A stretch of 64,000 nucleotides of DNA, from the NCBI GenBank assembly GCA_020634565.1, contig JACKBN010000015.1, forward strand, positions 1 to 64,000. Direction: 5' to 3'. This stretch comes from Ardenticatenaceae bacterium (GTDB taxonomy: Bacteria; Chloroflexota; Anaerolineae; Promineifilales; Promineifilaceae). Below the pieces are notes generated by a model. The model did no database searches, had not been told where the DNA came from, and was given only the letters and a program-made list of their open reading frames with translations. This document shows positions 27,774 through 34,718 of the stretch, one piece after another (positions within the stretch are counted from its first letter, which is position 1; every line of letters begins with the position of its first letter). A program made the position numbers and the translations under genes.

Positions 27774-28733
27774 CTACGAGATTGATCTTACGATTGGTTT
27801 GAGCTCGATTTCGGGCAGGCGGGCTTCGATGGCGGGGCGATGCTGCTCCAGCCAGGAGGGCAGCTTGAGGTGTGTGCCTAGCTCCGGGACCGGTTCGTCG
27901 TAGGGGAAGCCGGGGGCGTCGGTGGCAATCTCAAACAGCACGCCGCCGGGCGAGCGGAAGTAGATCGAGTGGAAATATTGCCGATCTTGCACGGGCGTGA
28001 CCTGCACCCGCGCCTGCCGCAATTTTTGCAGATATTCCAACTGCTCGTCGTCATCCACGGTGCGGAAGGCGATGTGGTGGATAGAACCCGCCCCAAACTG
28101 GCCCGATGGCTGGCCGGGCCGGTGCAAAATGTCTACGATGGTGCCCATATCATTGGCATCGGCCTGAAAGCGGAAGCGGTTGCCCTCTTCGCCTACAAAC
28201 TGGTAGCCAAGCCGCTCGGTGAGCAGTTGGCCGGTTGCTTCCACTGCATCCAGCCAAAGCGTGACGCTGTGGAAGCCAAGCAGCGCCTCTTTTTCGCCAA
28301 TCGGCCCGCCAGCCCAAAATTGCAACGTGGCGGGGGCATTGCTGGTGATGAGTTCCAACGGTAGGCCATCGGGGTCGGTAAAGGGCAGCACGTCTGCGCC
28401 AAAGCGGGTTTGCATCTCGCCGGTGCTGATGCCATTTTTCTGAAGCCATTCTTGCCAAAACCCCATCGCTTGTGGACGGATGGTGTAGGCCATTGCGGCC
28501 GTTTCGCCATTACCCCGTTTGCCGCGCCGCATATGCTGCCAGGGGAAGTAGGTCATGATGGTGCCCGGTGTGCCAACTTCGTCGCCGTAGTAGAGGTGGT
28601 AGGTGCCGGGATCGTCGAAGTTGACCGTTTTTTTGACGAGGCGCTGCCCCAGCACGTGGTGAAAAAATTCGACGTTTTTGTGCGGGTTGCTGGCAACGGC
28701 CGTAATGTGGTGTAAGCCTTGTACTGGTTTCAT
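27774..28733 (-). CDS. Ring-cleaving dioxygenase of the MhqO/MhqA type
   Basis: The 319-residue protein is a double-VOC extradiol-type dioxygenase. It begins QGLHHITAVASNPHKNVEFF, contains YYGDEVGTPGTIMTYFPW, and in the second half GSIHHIAFRTVDDDEQ and GVLFEIATDAPGF, giving His/His/Glu iron ligands. This is the family called 'ring-cleaving dioxygenase' that includes MhqO, which acts on hydroquinone-like compounds. It lies between a MarR regulator and an MhqD-like esterase. GGAGC precedes ATG 28733. Substrate preference cannot be proved from sequence. Confidence 0.9.
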   Translation of the reverse strand: MKPVQGLHHITAVASNPHKNVEFFHHVLGQRLVKKTVNFDDPGTYHLYYGDEVGTPGTIMTYFPWQHMRRGKRGNGETAAMAYTIRPQAMGFWQEWLQKNGISTGEMQTRFGADVLPFTDPDGLPLELITSNAPATLQFWAGGPIGEKEALLGFHSVTLWLDAVEATGQLLTERLGYQFVGEEGNRFRFQADANDMGTIVDILHRPGQPSGQFGAGSIHHIAFRTVDDDEQLEYLQKLRQARVQVTPVQDRQYFHSIYFRSPGGVLFEIATDAPGFPYDEPVPELGTHLKLPSWLEQHRPAIEARLPEIELKPIVRSIS

Positions 28734-28747
28734 GATTTGCTCCTAAG

Positions 28748-28799
28748 ATTTTCCCGGAAACTGTGAACGGGATTGATTTTGAGAAGTTTCCGGGAAAAT
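28748..28799. repeat. 15-bp inverted repeat between marR and dioxygenase genes
   Basis: ATTTTCCCGGAAACT (28748-28762) and its exact complement (28785-28799) are separated by 22 bases and fill the 71-bp gap. It could attenuate transcription from the MarR gene into the dioxygenase gene, or be an operator or mobile repeat. Confidence 0.65.
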
Positions 28800-28804
28800 T
28801 GTGT

Positions 28805-29260
28805 TTAGCTAGATGATTGGGCCAATCCCAACGTGCGGCACAGGTCGGCCAGCTGCTGCTGCTCTGTCTGTGACAGGGCCGACATGGCAGACACAACGCC
28901 TGTAACGTGGCTAGGGAGGATGCTGGTGATAAGGGAACGGCCGTCTTCGGTCAGGTGAATGTCAACGCAGCGACGATCATCTTCGCGCCGTTGACGGGTA
29001 ACCAGGCCGCGCTTTTCCAGGTGGTCGAGCACCATCGTCATGTTGCCGCTGGTTTTCAGGATTTTTTGCCCCAACTCGCCGCTCTGCATTGGTCCCAGAT
29101 GGTATAGCGCTTCCAGCGCACCAAATTGGCTCAGCGTCAGATCATAATCGCGCAGATGGGCGTTGATGCGCTGGCTCACAGAATCGGCCGCGCGAAACAG
29201 TTTGATGTAGCAGTCGAGTGCCAAAAGTTCTTCGGCGCTGCCGCTGTAATGGGTTCCCAT
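28805..29260 (-). CDS. MarR-family transcriptional regulator
   Basis: The 151-residue protein has the MarR winged-helix core: LTLSQFGALEALYHLGPMQS, ELGQKILKTSGNMTMVLDHLEKRGLV (recognition helix) and RQRREDDRRCVDIHLTEDGR (wing). Such repressors release DNA when they bind or are oxidised by phenolics or quinones; MhqR, the regulator of mhqO/mhqD in Bacillus, belongs here. It is the first gene of the unit and is transcribed divergently from the AbfD-like gene. A perfect 24-bp palindrome in the intervening region is a good candidate for its operator. GAGGAAAG precedes ATG 29260. Confidence 0.92.
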   Translation of the reverse strand: MGTHYSGSAEELLALDCYIKLFRAADSVSQRINAHLRDYDLTLSQFGALEALYHLGPMQSGELGQKILKTSGNMTMVLDHLEKRGLVTRQRREDDRRCVDIHLTEDGRSLITSILPSHVTGVVSAMSALSQTEQQQLADLCRTLGLAQSSS

Positions 29261-29297
29261 GTTACTTTCCTCAGTTTTGTTGCTCGGTTTGAGCCTG

Positions 29298-29326
29298 ACT
29301 ATAAAGTATTGCGGTATTTAAATCAA
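29298..29326 (-). promoter_or_regulatory. Candidate sigma-70 promoter of the MarR operon
   Basis: On the minus strand TTGATT (29321-29326) and TATAGT (29298-29303) are spaced 17 bp. The start would be near 29290, about 30 bases before ATG 29260. The 24-bp palindrome at 29331-29354 lies just upstream of the -35 box. Confidence 0.55.
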
Positions 29327-29330
29327 TATT

Positions 29331-29354
29331 AAATAGTTTAATATTAAACTATTT
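29331..29354. promoter_or_regulatory. Perfect 24-bp palindrome, probable MarR operator
   Basis: The half-site is AAATAGTTTAAT, followed immediately by its exact complement. A related AATATTAAA word precedes it at about 29325. Its position between the divergent MarR and AbfD-like genes, its symmetry and A+T-rich make-up fit a MarR-family operator that could control both directions. Confidence 0.65.
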
Positions 29355-29441
29355 CTCATGATTGGTTTCTGTGTGGAACGGCCGTTTTCCTGTTAAGATT
29401 AAAGCATCCCAAATTAAGCAATTCAGCGTGTGGAGGTAAAA

Positions 29442-31001
29442 ATGAGCGAGCAAAATGGGCAAGGCGCAGGCGAGACCAAAATCGTGACCGGGGCGGATTA
29501 CATTGAGAGCTTGCGGGGGCGGAATTTGAACGTGTATCTGTTTGGCGAGCGCGTAGCGGAGCCGGTGGATCATCCGATGATACGGCCGTCTATCAACGCC
29601 GTCGCCGAAACATATGATCTGGCCGTCAAACATCCAGAGCTGGGAACGGCCGTTTCGCCGCTCACGGGCCAGCCGGTCAATCGCTTTTTGCATGTGGCCC
29701 ACAGCGTGGACGATGTGGTGAACCAGAACAAAATGCAGCGGCGGCTGGGCCAGCTTACCGGCACCTGCTTCCAGCGCTGCGTGGGCATGGACGCGCTCAA
29801 TTCGCTCTACTCTGTCACCTACGAAATTGATGCCGCGCACGGCACGCCGTACCATGACCGGCTCAAAGGGTTTCTTGCCGAGGCGCAGCGGCAAAATGTG
29901 GTCATCGGTGGGGCGATGACGGACGTGAAGGGGGACCGCAACCTGGCGCCGCACCAGCAGGCGGACCCGGATTTGTACGTGCACATCACCCGGCGCACGG
30001 ACGAGGGTGTTTATATTCGTGGAGCCAAGGCACACCAGACCGGCTGCATCAACTCCCACTGGCTCATCGTTATGCCCACGCTGCGGCTTAGCCCGGAAGA
30101 CCGCGATTTTGCCATTGTGGGTGCGATTCCGGTGACGGCAGAAGGCATTACGTATGTATACGGCCGTCAATCGTGCGACACGCGCAGCATGGAAGATGGC
30201 ACCATCGACATTGGCAACGCGCAGTACGGCGGCCAGGAAGCGATGGTAATTTTCGACGATGTGTTCATCCCCAACGAGCTCATTTTTATGGATGGGGAGA
30301 CGGAATTTGCCGCGATGCTGGTGGAGCGCTTCACCTGCTACCATCGGCGCAGCTACGTGTGCAAAAGCGGCGTGGGAGATGTGCTAATTGGGGCCACGGC
30401 CACCGCCGCCGAATACAACGGCGTGTCGCGCGCTTCGCATATTCGTGACAAGTTGGTGGAGATGACCCATCTGAACGAGACGATTTACGCCACCGGCATC
30501 GCCTCCTCGTACCAAAGCCACGCCACGAAATCGGGCGCGTATTTATGTGATGACATGCTGGCCAACGTCTGCAAACATCACGTCACGCGCTTCCCTTACG
30601 AGATTAGCCGGTTGGCGCAGGACATTGCGGGCGGCTTGGTGGCCACTATGCCGTCCGAAGCCGATTACCGGCATGAAGAAATCGGGCCGCTGCTGGACAA
30701 ATATTTGCGAGGCCGAGCCGACGTGCCCACAGAGCACCGTATGCGCATCATGCGCCTGATTGAAAATATGACGTTGGGACGTAACGCGGTGGGCTATTTG
30801 ACGGAATCTATGCACGGGGCGGGGTCGCCGCAGGCGCAGCGCATCCAGATTTACCGCTACATGCAGCTAGAGTTTAAGCAGCAGTTGGCGCAGCGGCTGG
30901 CGGGCATTGATCTGTCAGAGTCTGTGCGTGAGGGGTTAACTGAGCTGGTGGACAGTTATTTTGCGCGAGTGTTTGAAACGGCCGTTTCAAACACAAAATA
31001 A
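29442..31001 (+). CDS. abfD: 4-hydroxybutyryl-CoA dehydratase/vinylacetyl-CoA isomerase-like (AbfD) flavoprotein
   Basis: The 519-residue protein belongs to the 4-hydroxyphenylacetate 3-hydroxylase superfamily but looks like the 4-hydroxybutyryl-CoA dehydratase branch. That enzyme holds FAD and a [4Fe-4S] cluster bound by Cys99, Cys103, His292 and Cys299 in Clostridium. Here TCFQRCVGMDALN supplies Cys109 and Cys113, and YHRRSYVCKSG supplies His301 and Cys307. The His-Cys spacing is one residue shorter than in the characterised enzyme. Other conserved stretches are VDHPMIRPSIN, GAMTDVKGDR, RGAKAHQTG and ESMHGAGSPQAQRI. It converts 4-hydroxybutyryl-CoA to crotonyl-CoA in aminobutyrate fermentation or carbon-fixation cycles. 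GGAGG precedes ATG 29442; an upstream in-frame GTG is less likely. Some phenol-hydroxylase activity cannot be excluded. Confidence 0.82.
   Translation: MSEQNGQGAGETKIVTGADYIESLRGRNLNVYLFGERVAEPVDHPMIRPSINAVAETYDLAVKHPELGTAVSPLTGQPVNRFLHVAHSVDDVVNQNKMQRRLGQLTGTCFQRCVGMDALNSLYSVTYEIDAAHGTPYHDRLKGFLAEAQRQNVVIGGAMTDVKGDRNLAPHQQADPDLYVHITRRTDEGVYIRGAKAHQTGCINSHWLIVMPTLRLSPEDRDFAIVGAIPVTAEGITYVYGRQSCDTRSMEDGTIDIGNAQYGGQEAMVIFDDVFIPNELIFMDGETEFAAMLVERFTCYHRRSYVCKSGVGDVLIGATATAAEYNGVSRASHIRDKLVEMTHLNETIYATGIASSYQSHATKSGAYLCDDMLANVCKHHVTRFPYEISRLAQDIAGGLVATMPSEADYRHEEIGPLLDKYLRGRADVPTEHRMRIMRLIENMTLGRNAVGYLTESMHGAGSPQAQRIQIYRYMQLEFKQQLAQRLAGIDLSESVREGLTELVDSYFARVFETAVSNTK
30969..30994. repeat. 26-bp perfect palindrome at the 3' end of the AbfD-like gene
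   Basis: The half-site GTGTTTGAAACGG is followed immediately by its complement, centred on the iterated ACGGCCGT. It encodes the last residues VFETAVSNT and ends 7 bp before the end of the stop codon. It may double as the stem of a terminator, and the following AAAATAA is A-rich, which suits termination of the convergent minus-strand gene. Confidence 0.7.
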
Positions 31002-31005
31002 CAAA

Positions 31006-31935
31006 CTAAGGCGCAATAACCGTCACCCGTGAGGACCCAATCCCGCCGACTTTGCCTGGTTCAAGCTCAATTTTGTACCAGCTGCCGTCGGGCGAGGTTT
31101 CCAGCACGACATACTCCGTGTTGCTGAGTGCGACGCCAATTCCCCCCTCCTCCATGCTGGGGCCAAGCCGCACATTGGAGTTGGCGTTAACGCGAACGGT
31201 GGTTTGGGGATTGCTGGGTTCATCATTGGTGTTGGTGGTCGTAGTAGCGGTGGGGGGAACGGCCGTTGCCACTGCTTCTGGCTCGCTGGGCGGTGGCTTG
31301 TTTTCTTCTGCGGCAGGCGTGTCTGGGGGTATCGAACTAGGCGGCGCAGCCAGCGTTGTCGTCATTTCTTCAAGTAGTTCCAGGCCACTTTCCCCTGTAG
31401 TTGATTCCATGCCATCTAAAAGCAGGTAGTTCACCACAAAATAGCCGCCGATCAGCAGGGCCATAACAAAAGCGGAAATAGCTAATCGTGTCAGGCAAGC
31501 GCAGCCACGATTTGTCGTTACGATGGGCTGCGGCGGGCGGGGTGGGGCTGGATCAGAAGACGTTTGGCCTGAGTTGTCCGGCTTGAGGCGAACGCCGGTG
31601 AAGCTTTGCACAAAATGCGCGTATTCTTCTACCTGTGGTTGCGAAAGTGAAAATGGTTTGCCGTGGGCGATGTCGTTGCGCAAACTGTTGTGCTGGAACA
31701 AACGCTCCCGGTCGTTGCGGGTGAGCCCTCGGCTGCTTTCCCAAAGGTTGATCAAATCTTGCCAGGTGGCCCGTTTTTGTTCGCTGGCTTCGTACAGGCG
31801 GATCTCATTGGCCAGCTGCTCCCGGAAGTATTCTTCCAGGGCGGCGTGCAGGTTGAGCAGCGCCATGCCCAACACCGCTTTATCGTTACCGGCTCGGGCC
31901 AATTGATTAATGCCATCTTGAAGTGCTCGACGCAT
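31006..31935 (-). CDS. HEPN-like membrane protein with extracytoplasmic SH3b domain
   Basis: The 309-residue protein has a helical N-terminal domain (1-115) ending in LFQHNSLRNDIAHGK. The Arg86-x4-His91 spacing is the motif of HEPN domains, found in RNases and in non-catalytic partners. A Pro-rich stretch and one membrane segment (about 150-173, LAISAFVMALLIGGYFVVNY) follow, then a Thr/Pro-rich linker. The C-terminus is a bacterial SH3-like domain (TVRVNANSNVRLGPSMEE ... GSWYKIEL). Topology is inferred as N-terminus inside, SH3b outside. It is convergent with the AbfD-like gene and divergent from the Lon-like gene, with its own promoter. No toxin/antitoxin partner is adjacent. Function unknown. 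Confidence 0.72.
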   Translation of the reverse strand: MRRALQDGINQLARAGNDKAVLGMALLNLHAALEEYFREQLANEIRLYEASEQKRATWQDLINLWESSRGLTRNDRERLFQHNSLRNDIAHGKPFSLSQPQVEEYAHFVQSFTGVRLKPDNSGQTSSDPAPPRPPQPIVTTNRGCACLTRLAISAFVMALLIGGYFVVNYLLLDGMESTTGESGLELLEEMTTTLAAPPSSIPPDTPAAEENKPPPSEPEAVATAVPPTATTTTNTNDEPSNPQTTVRVNANSNVRLGPSMEEGGIGVALSNTEYVVLETSPDGSWYKIELEPGKVGGIGSSRVTVIAP

Positions 31936-31994
31936 GTGACAGACCTGATTTATTTGCGATTCATAACAGAGCTAACACTGGACTTCCGGGACAC

Positions 31995-32023
31995 ATTATA
32001 GGCAAAACGGCCGTTCTTACCAA
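31995..32023 (-). promoter_or_regulatory. Sigma-70 promoter of the HEPN/SH3b gene
   Basis: On the minus strand TTGGTA (32018-32023) and a consensus TATAAT (31995-32000) are spaced 17 bp. The spacer contains a copy of the iterated ACGGCCGT palindrome. Transcription would begin near 31988, about 50 bases before the start codon. Confidence 0.65.
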
Positions 32024-32084
32024 AGCATTTTCCGCCATTTTTTGCTTTATTTTCGGGAGAATCTCCCAAAAAGGGGTGACTTCC

Positions 32085-32093
32085 TGCTATAAT
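32085..32093 (+). promoter_or_regulatory. Extended -10 promoter of the Lon-like gene
   Basis: TGCTATAAT is a perfect extended -10 element. The -35 region at 17-bp spacing is poor, as is usual when the TGn extension is present. It would give a leader of about 100 bases before ATG 32198. Confidence 0.55.
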
Positions 32094-32104
32094 GAAACAA
32101 ATCT

Positions 32105-32160
32105 CATGAGGTGCGTTTCCCCAACTGCCTCATGGGGCACTGAACCGGATGCGTTCAGTG
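32105..32160 (+). promoter_or_regulatory. Structured 5' leader of the Lon-like gene
   Basis: Two stems occur in the predicted leader: CATGAGG (32105-32111) with CCTCATG (32128-32134), and CACTGAAC (32138-32145) with GTTCAGTG (32153-32160). The second ends about 25 bases before the ribosome binding site. No known riboswitch or CIRCE element is recognised. Confidence 0.4.
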
Positions 32161-32197
32161 TTGGAGCTGGTAATAAATAGTGGAAAAGGATGAAGCC

Positions 32198-34636
32198 ATG
32201 ACTATTCAAGAGCGTTTGTCCCCCGCCAGTTTGTACCGACAATGTGACCCCGCGCAATTTTCTTTTCAGACCACCGCCGATTTGGATGATTCGATTGCCA
32301 TTATCGGGCAGGATCGGGCCGTTGATGCGATTCAGTTTGGCATCAGCATGGTGCAAGATGGCTACAATTTGTTTGCGCTGGGGCCAAATGGAGTAGGGAA
32401 ATATACGGCCGTTTGCCGTTACCTCGATCAGTATGCCCACAACAAACCCACGCCGCCCGACTGGTGCTATGTGTACAACTTTGCCCAACCACACCAGCCC
32501 AACGCTATTAGCCTGCCAGCAGGCAAAGCGAATGAACTCAGCCAGGACATGGCCCATTTGCTGGATGAACTGTTTACGGTGCTGCCCGTTACGTTTGAAA
32601 GCGAAGAATACCAGACGCAGCGCCAGGCCATCCAGGACCGGCTGCAAGCTCGCCAGGAAGATGGGCTAGAAAAGCTGGATGAGTCGGCGCGTCAAGAATC
32701 CGTTGCCTTGATAAAAACACCTCAGGGCTTTGCCATTGCCCCGCTGCAAGAGGGTGAAGTGATTCGCCCAGAGCAGTTCCAAAAACTGACTGATGAGGAG
32801 AAACAGCAATACGAGCAAACCATTGAGAAATTCCAGAACAATCTGCAAAAGCTCATGAGGCAGATGCCGCAGTGGAGCCGTCAGAGCCGCGAAGAGGTGC
32901 GCCAACTGAATCAGGAGATGGCCACGTTTTCAGTATCCCCCCTTTTTACGGATGAGCTGATCAAAAAATATGAAGCGTATCCAGAGGTGGTCGATTATCT
33001 AGAGACAGTTAAGGTGGACGTGATCCAAAATGCGGACAAATTTTTGCAGGTGGATGACTCTTCTTCCGGTGGGCAAAACCCGATGATGGCGTTGATGCAG
33101 GCTCGCCAGCAGCAAACGGCCGTATCCCCCTTTTTCAACCGGTACCAGGTGAATGTGTTGGTAGACAACAGCCAAACGCACGGTGCACCGGTCATTTATG
33201 CCGACCACCCAACATTTGCCAATTTAATCGGCCGTGTGGAGCATGAGGCGCGCATGGGGGCGCTGTTTACCGACTTTTCGATGATCAAGCCGGGCAGCCT
33301 GCATCGAGCCAACGGCGGGTATCTCATTTTGGATGCGCGCAAGGTGCTGCTGAATCCCCAAAGCTGGGAATGCCTGAAGCGCGTACTGCAATCGGGCGAA
33401 ATTAGAATTGAGCCACTCGAATATTCGCTGGGTTTAATGAGCACGGCTACGCTGGAGCCAGAGCCAATTCCGGTGGAAGTCAAGGTGGTTTTGCTGGGTG
33501 AACGGCATTTGTATTATCTGCTCTACCAGCTGGACCCCGATTTTGCAGAACTGTTTAAGGTGGCGGCCGATTTTGAAGAAGAGATGATGCGCAATGAGGC
33601 CAACAGCTTGCTGTATGCCCAGTTTATCAGCTCGCTGGCGGATCGGGAGAATTTGCACGCCTTCAGCCGCGAGGCGGTGGCGCGCATTATTGAGTACAGC
33701 TCACGCCTGGCCGGGGACGCGGAGCGACTGTCTACCCACATGCAGCCGATGGCTGATTTGATGCGCGAAGCCAGCTACTGGTCCGGTCAAAACCACCATG
33801 AGTTGGTGCAGCCTGCGGATGTGGAAAAGGCAATTGAGGCGCAGCGGTATCGCAACGGCCGTATTCGTGAGCGGATGCAAGAGATGATTTTGCGCGAAAC
33901 CGTGCTCATCGACACCGACGGGGCCGTGGTAGGGCAAATCAATGGCCTCTCCGTCATTTCGGTGGGGCAGCATTCCTTTGGGCAGCCAAGTCGGATCACC
34001 GCTCGCGTGCGCCTGGGCAAGGGGGAAGTGATCGACATTGAGCGCCAGGTGGAGCTGGGGGGCCCGCTTCATTCCAAGGGCGTACTGATTTTGAGTGGTT
34101 TTTTGGGTGGACGGTATGCTGGAAAACGGCCGCTTTCCCTCACCGCCTCGTTGGTGTTTGAGCAAAGCTACGGCGGCGTGGATGGCGACAGCGCCTCTTC
34201 AGCCGAGCTTTACACGCTGCTCTCCGCGATGTCCGGGGTGCCGATCAAGCAGTCATTTGCCGTGACTGGTTCGGTGAACCAGCGGGGACAGGTGCAAGCC
34301 ATTGGCGGCGTCAACGAGAAAATCGAAGGCTTTTTTGACATTTGCCAGGCGCGTGGCCTGACGGGCGAGCAAGGGGTACTCATCCCCGCCGCGAACGTGA
34401 AGAACCTGATGCTGCGCCACGATGTGGTCGAGGCTGTAGCCGAGGGGCAATTCAACATTTATCCGGTAGAAACGATTGATGAAGGCATTGAACTGCTGAC
34501 GGGGATGTCTGCGGGGAAGATGGATGAAGACGGCCGTTACCCACCCGAAACCATCAACCGCCGTGTAGCCGACTATTTGGACAGCCTGGCTGAAACCCAG
34601 CGCAGCTTCCTCGAAAACGGCAAGGTGAAGCATTGA
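32198..34636 (+). CDS. Lon-like ATP-dependent protease (AAA plus S16 protease domain)
   Basis: The 812-residue protein belongs to the Lon-related family with an ATP-binding N-terminal half and a C-terminal Lon S16 protease. The P-loop is GPNGVGKYT (62-70), in which Tyr replaces the usual Ser/Thr after the lysine; related family members also deviate here. A helical insertion follows (about 95-290). A Walker B-like segment is seen in GGYLILDARKVL. The protease domain has GVDGDSASSAELYTLLSA with catalytic Ser and GGVNEKIEGFFDICQ with catalytic Lys. It degrades misfolded or regulatory proteins in the cytoplasm. I chose ATG 32198 with AAAGGA upstream over an in-frame GTG at 32180. It is monocistronic with its own promoter and hairpin leader. 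Confidence 0.9.
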   Translation: MTIQERLSPASLYRQCDPAQFSFQTTADLDDSIAIIGQDRAVDAIQFGISMVQDGYNLFALGPNGVGKYTAVCRYLDQYAHNKPTPPDWCYVYNFAQPHQPNAISLPAGKANELSQDMAHLLDELFTVLPVTFESEEYQTQRQAIQDRLQARQEDGLEKLDESARQESVALIKTPQGFAIAPLQEGEVIRPEQFQKLTDEEKQQYEQTIEKFQNNLQKLMRQMPQWSRQSREEVRQLNQEMATFSVSPLFTDELIKKYEAYPEVVDYLETVKVDVIQNADKFLQVDDSSSGGQNPMMALMQARQQQTAVSPFFNRYQVNVLVDNSQTHGAPVIYADHPTFANLIGRVEHEARMGALFTDFSMIKPGSLHRANGGYLILDARKVLLNPQSWECLKRVLQSGEIRIEPLEYSLGLMSTATLEPEPIPVEVKVVLLGERHLYYLLYQLDPDFAELFKVAADFEEEMMRNEANSLLYAQFISSLADRENLHAFSREAVARIIEYSSRLAGDAERLSTHMQPMADLMREASYWSGQNHHELVQPADVEKAIEAQRYRNGRIRERMQEMILRETVLIDTDGAVVGQINGLSVISVGQHSFGQPSRITARVRLGKGEVIDIERQVELGGPLHSKGVLILSGFLGGRYAGKRPLSLTASLVFEQSYGGVDGDSASSAELYTLLSAMSGVPIKQSFAVTGSVNQRGQVQAIGGVNEKIEGFFDICQARGLTGEQGVLIPAANVKNLMLRHDVVEAVAEGQFNIYPVETIDEGIELLTGMSAGKMDEDGRYPPETINRRVADYLDSLAETQRSFLENGKVKH

Positions 34637-34718
34637 AACTTGCTGCAGAGAACGAACAACGTTGACAGGTTGAAGTCAATCTCAAAAAAAACTCTGTGGC
34701 CAATATTTAGATAGATGG

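Noticed and set aside
29442..31001. Plain 4-hydroxyphenylacetate 3-hydroxylase (HpaB) annotation, linking it with the FAH gene as a homoprotocatechuate pathway
   Set aside because: Cluster-ligand residues and conserved blocks resemble 4-hydroxybutyryl-CoA dehydratase, and the FAH gene is 29 kb away in another unit.
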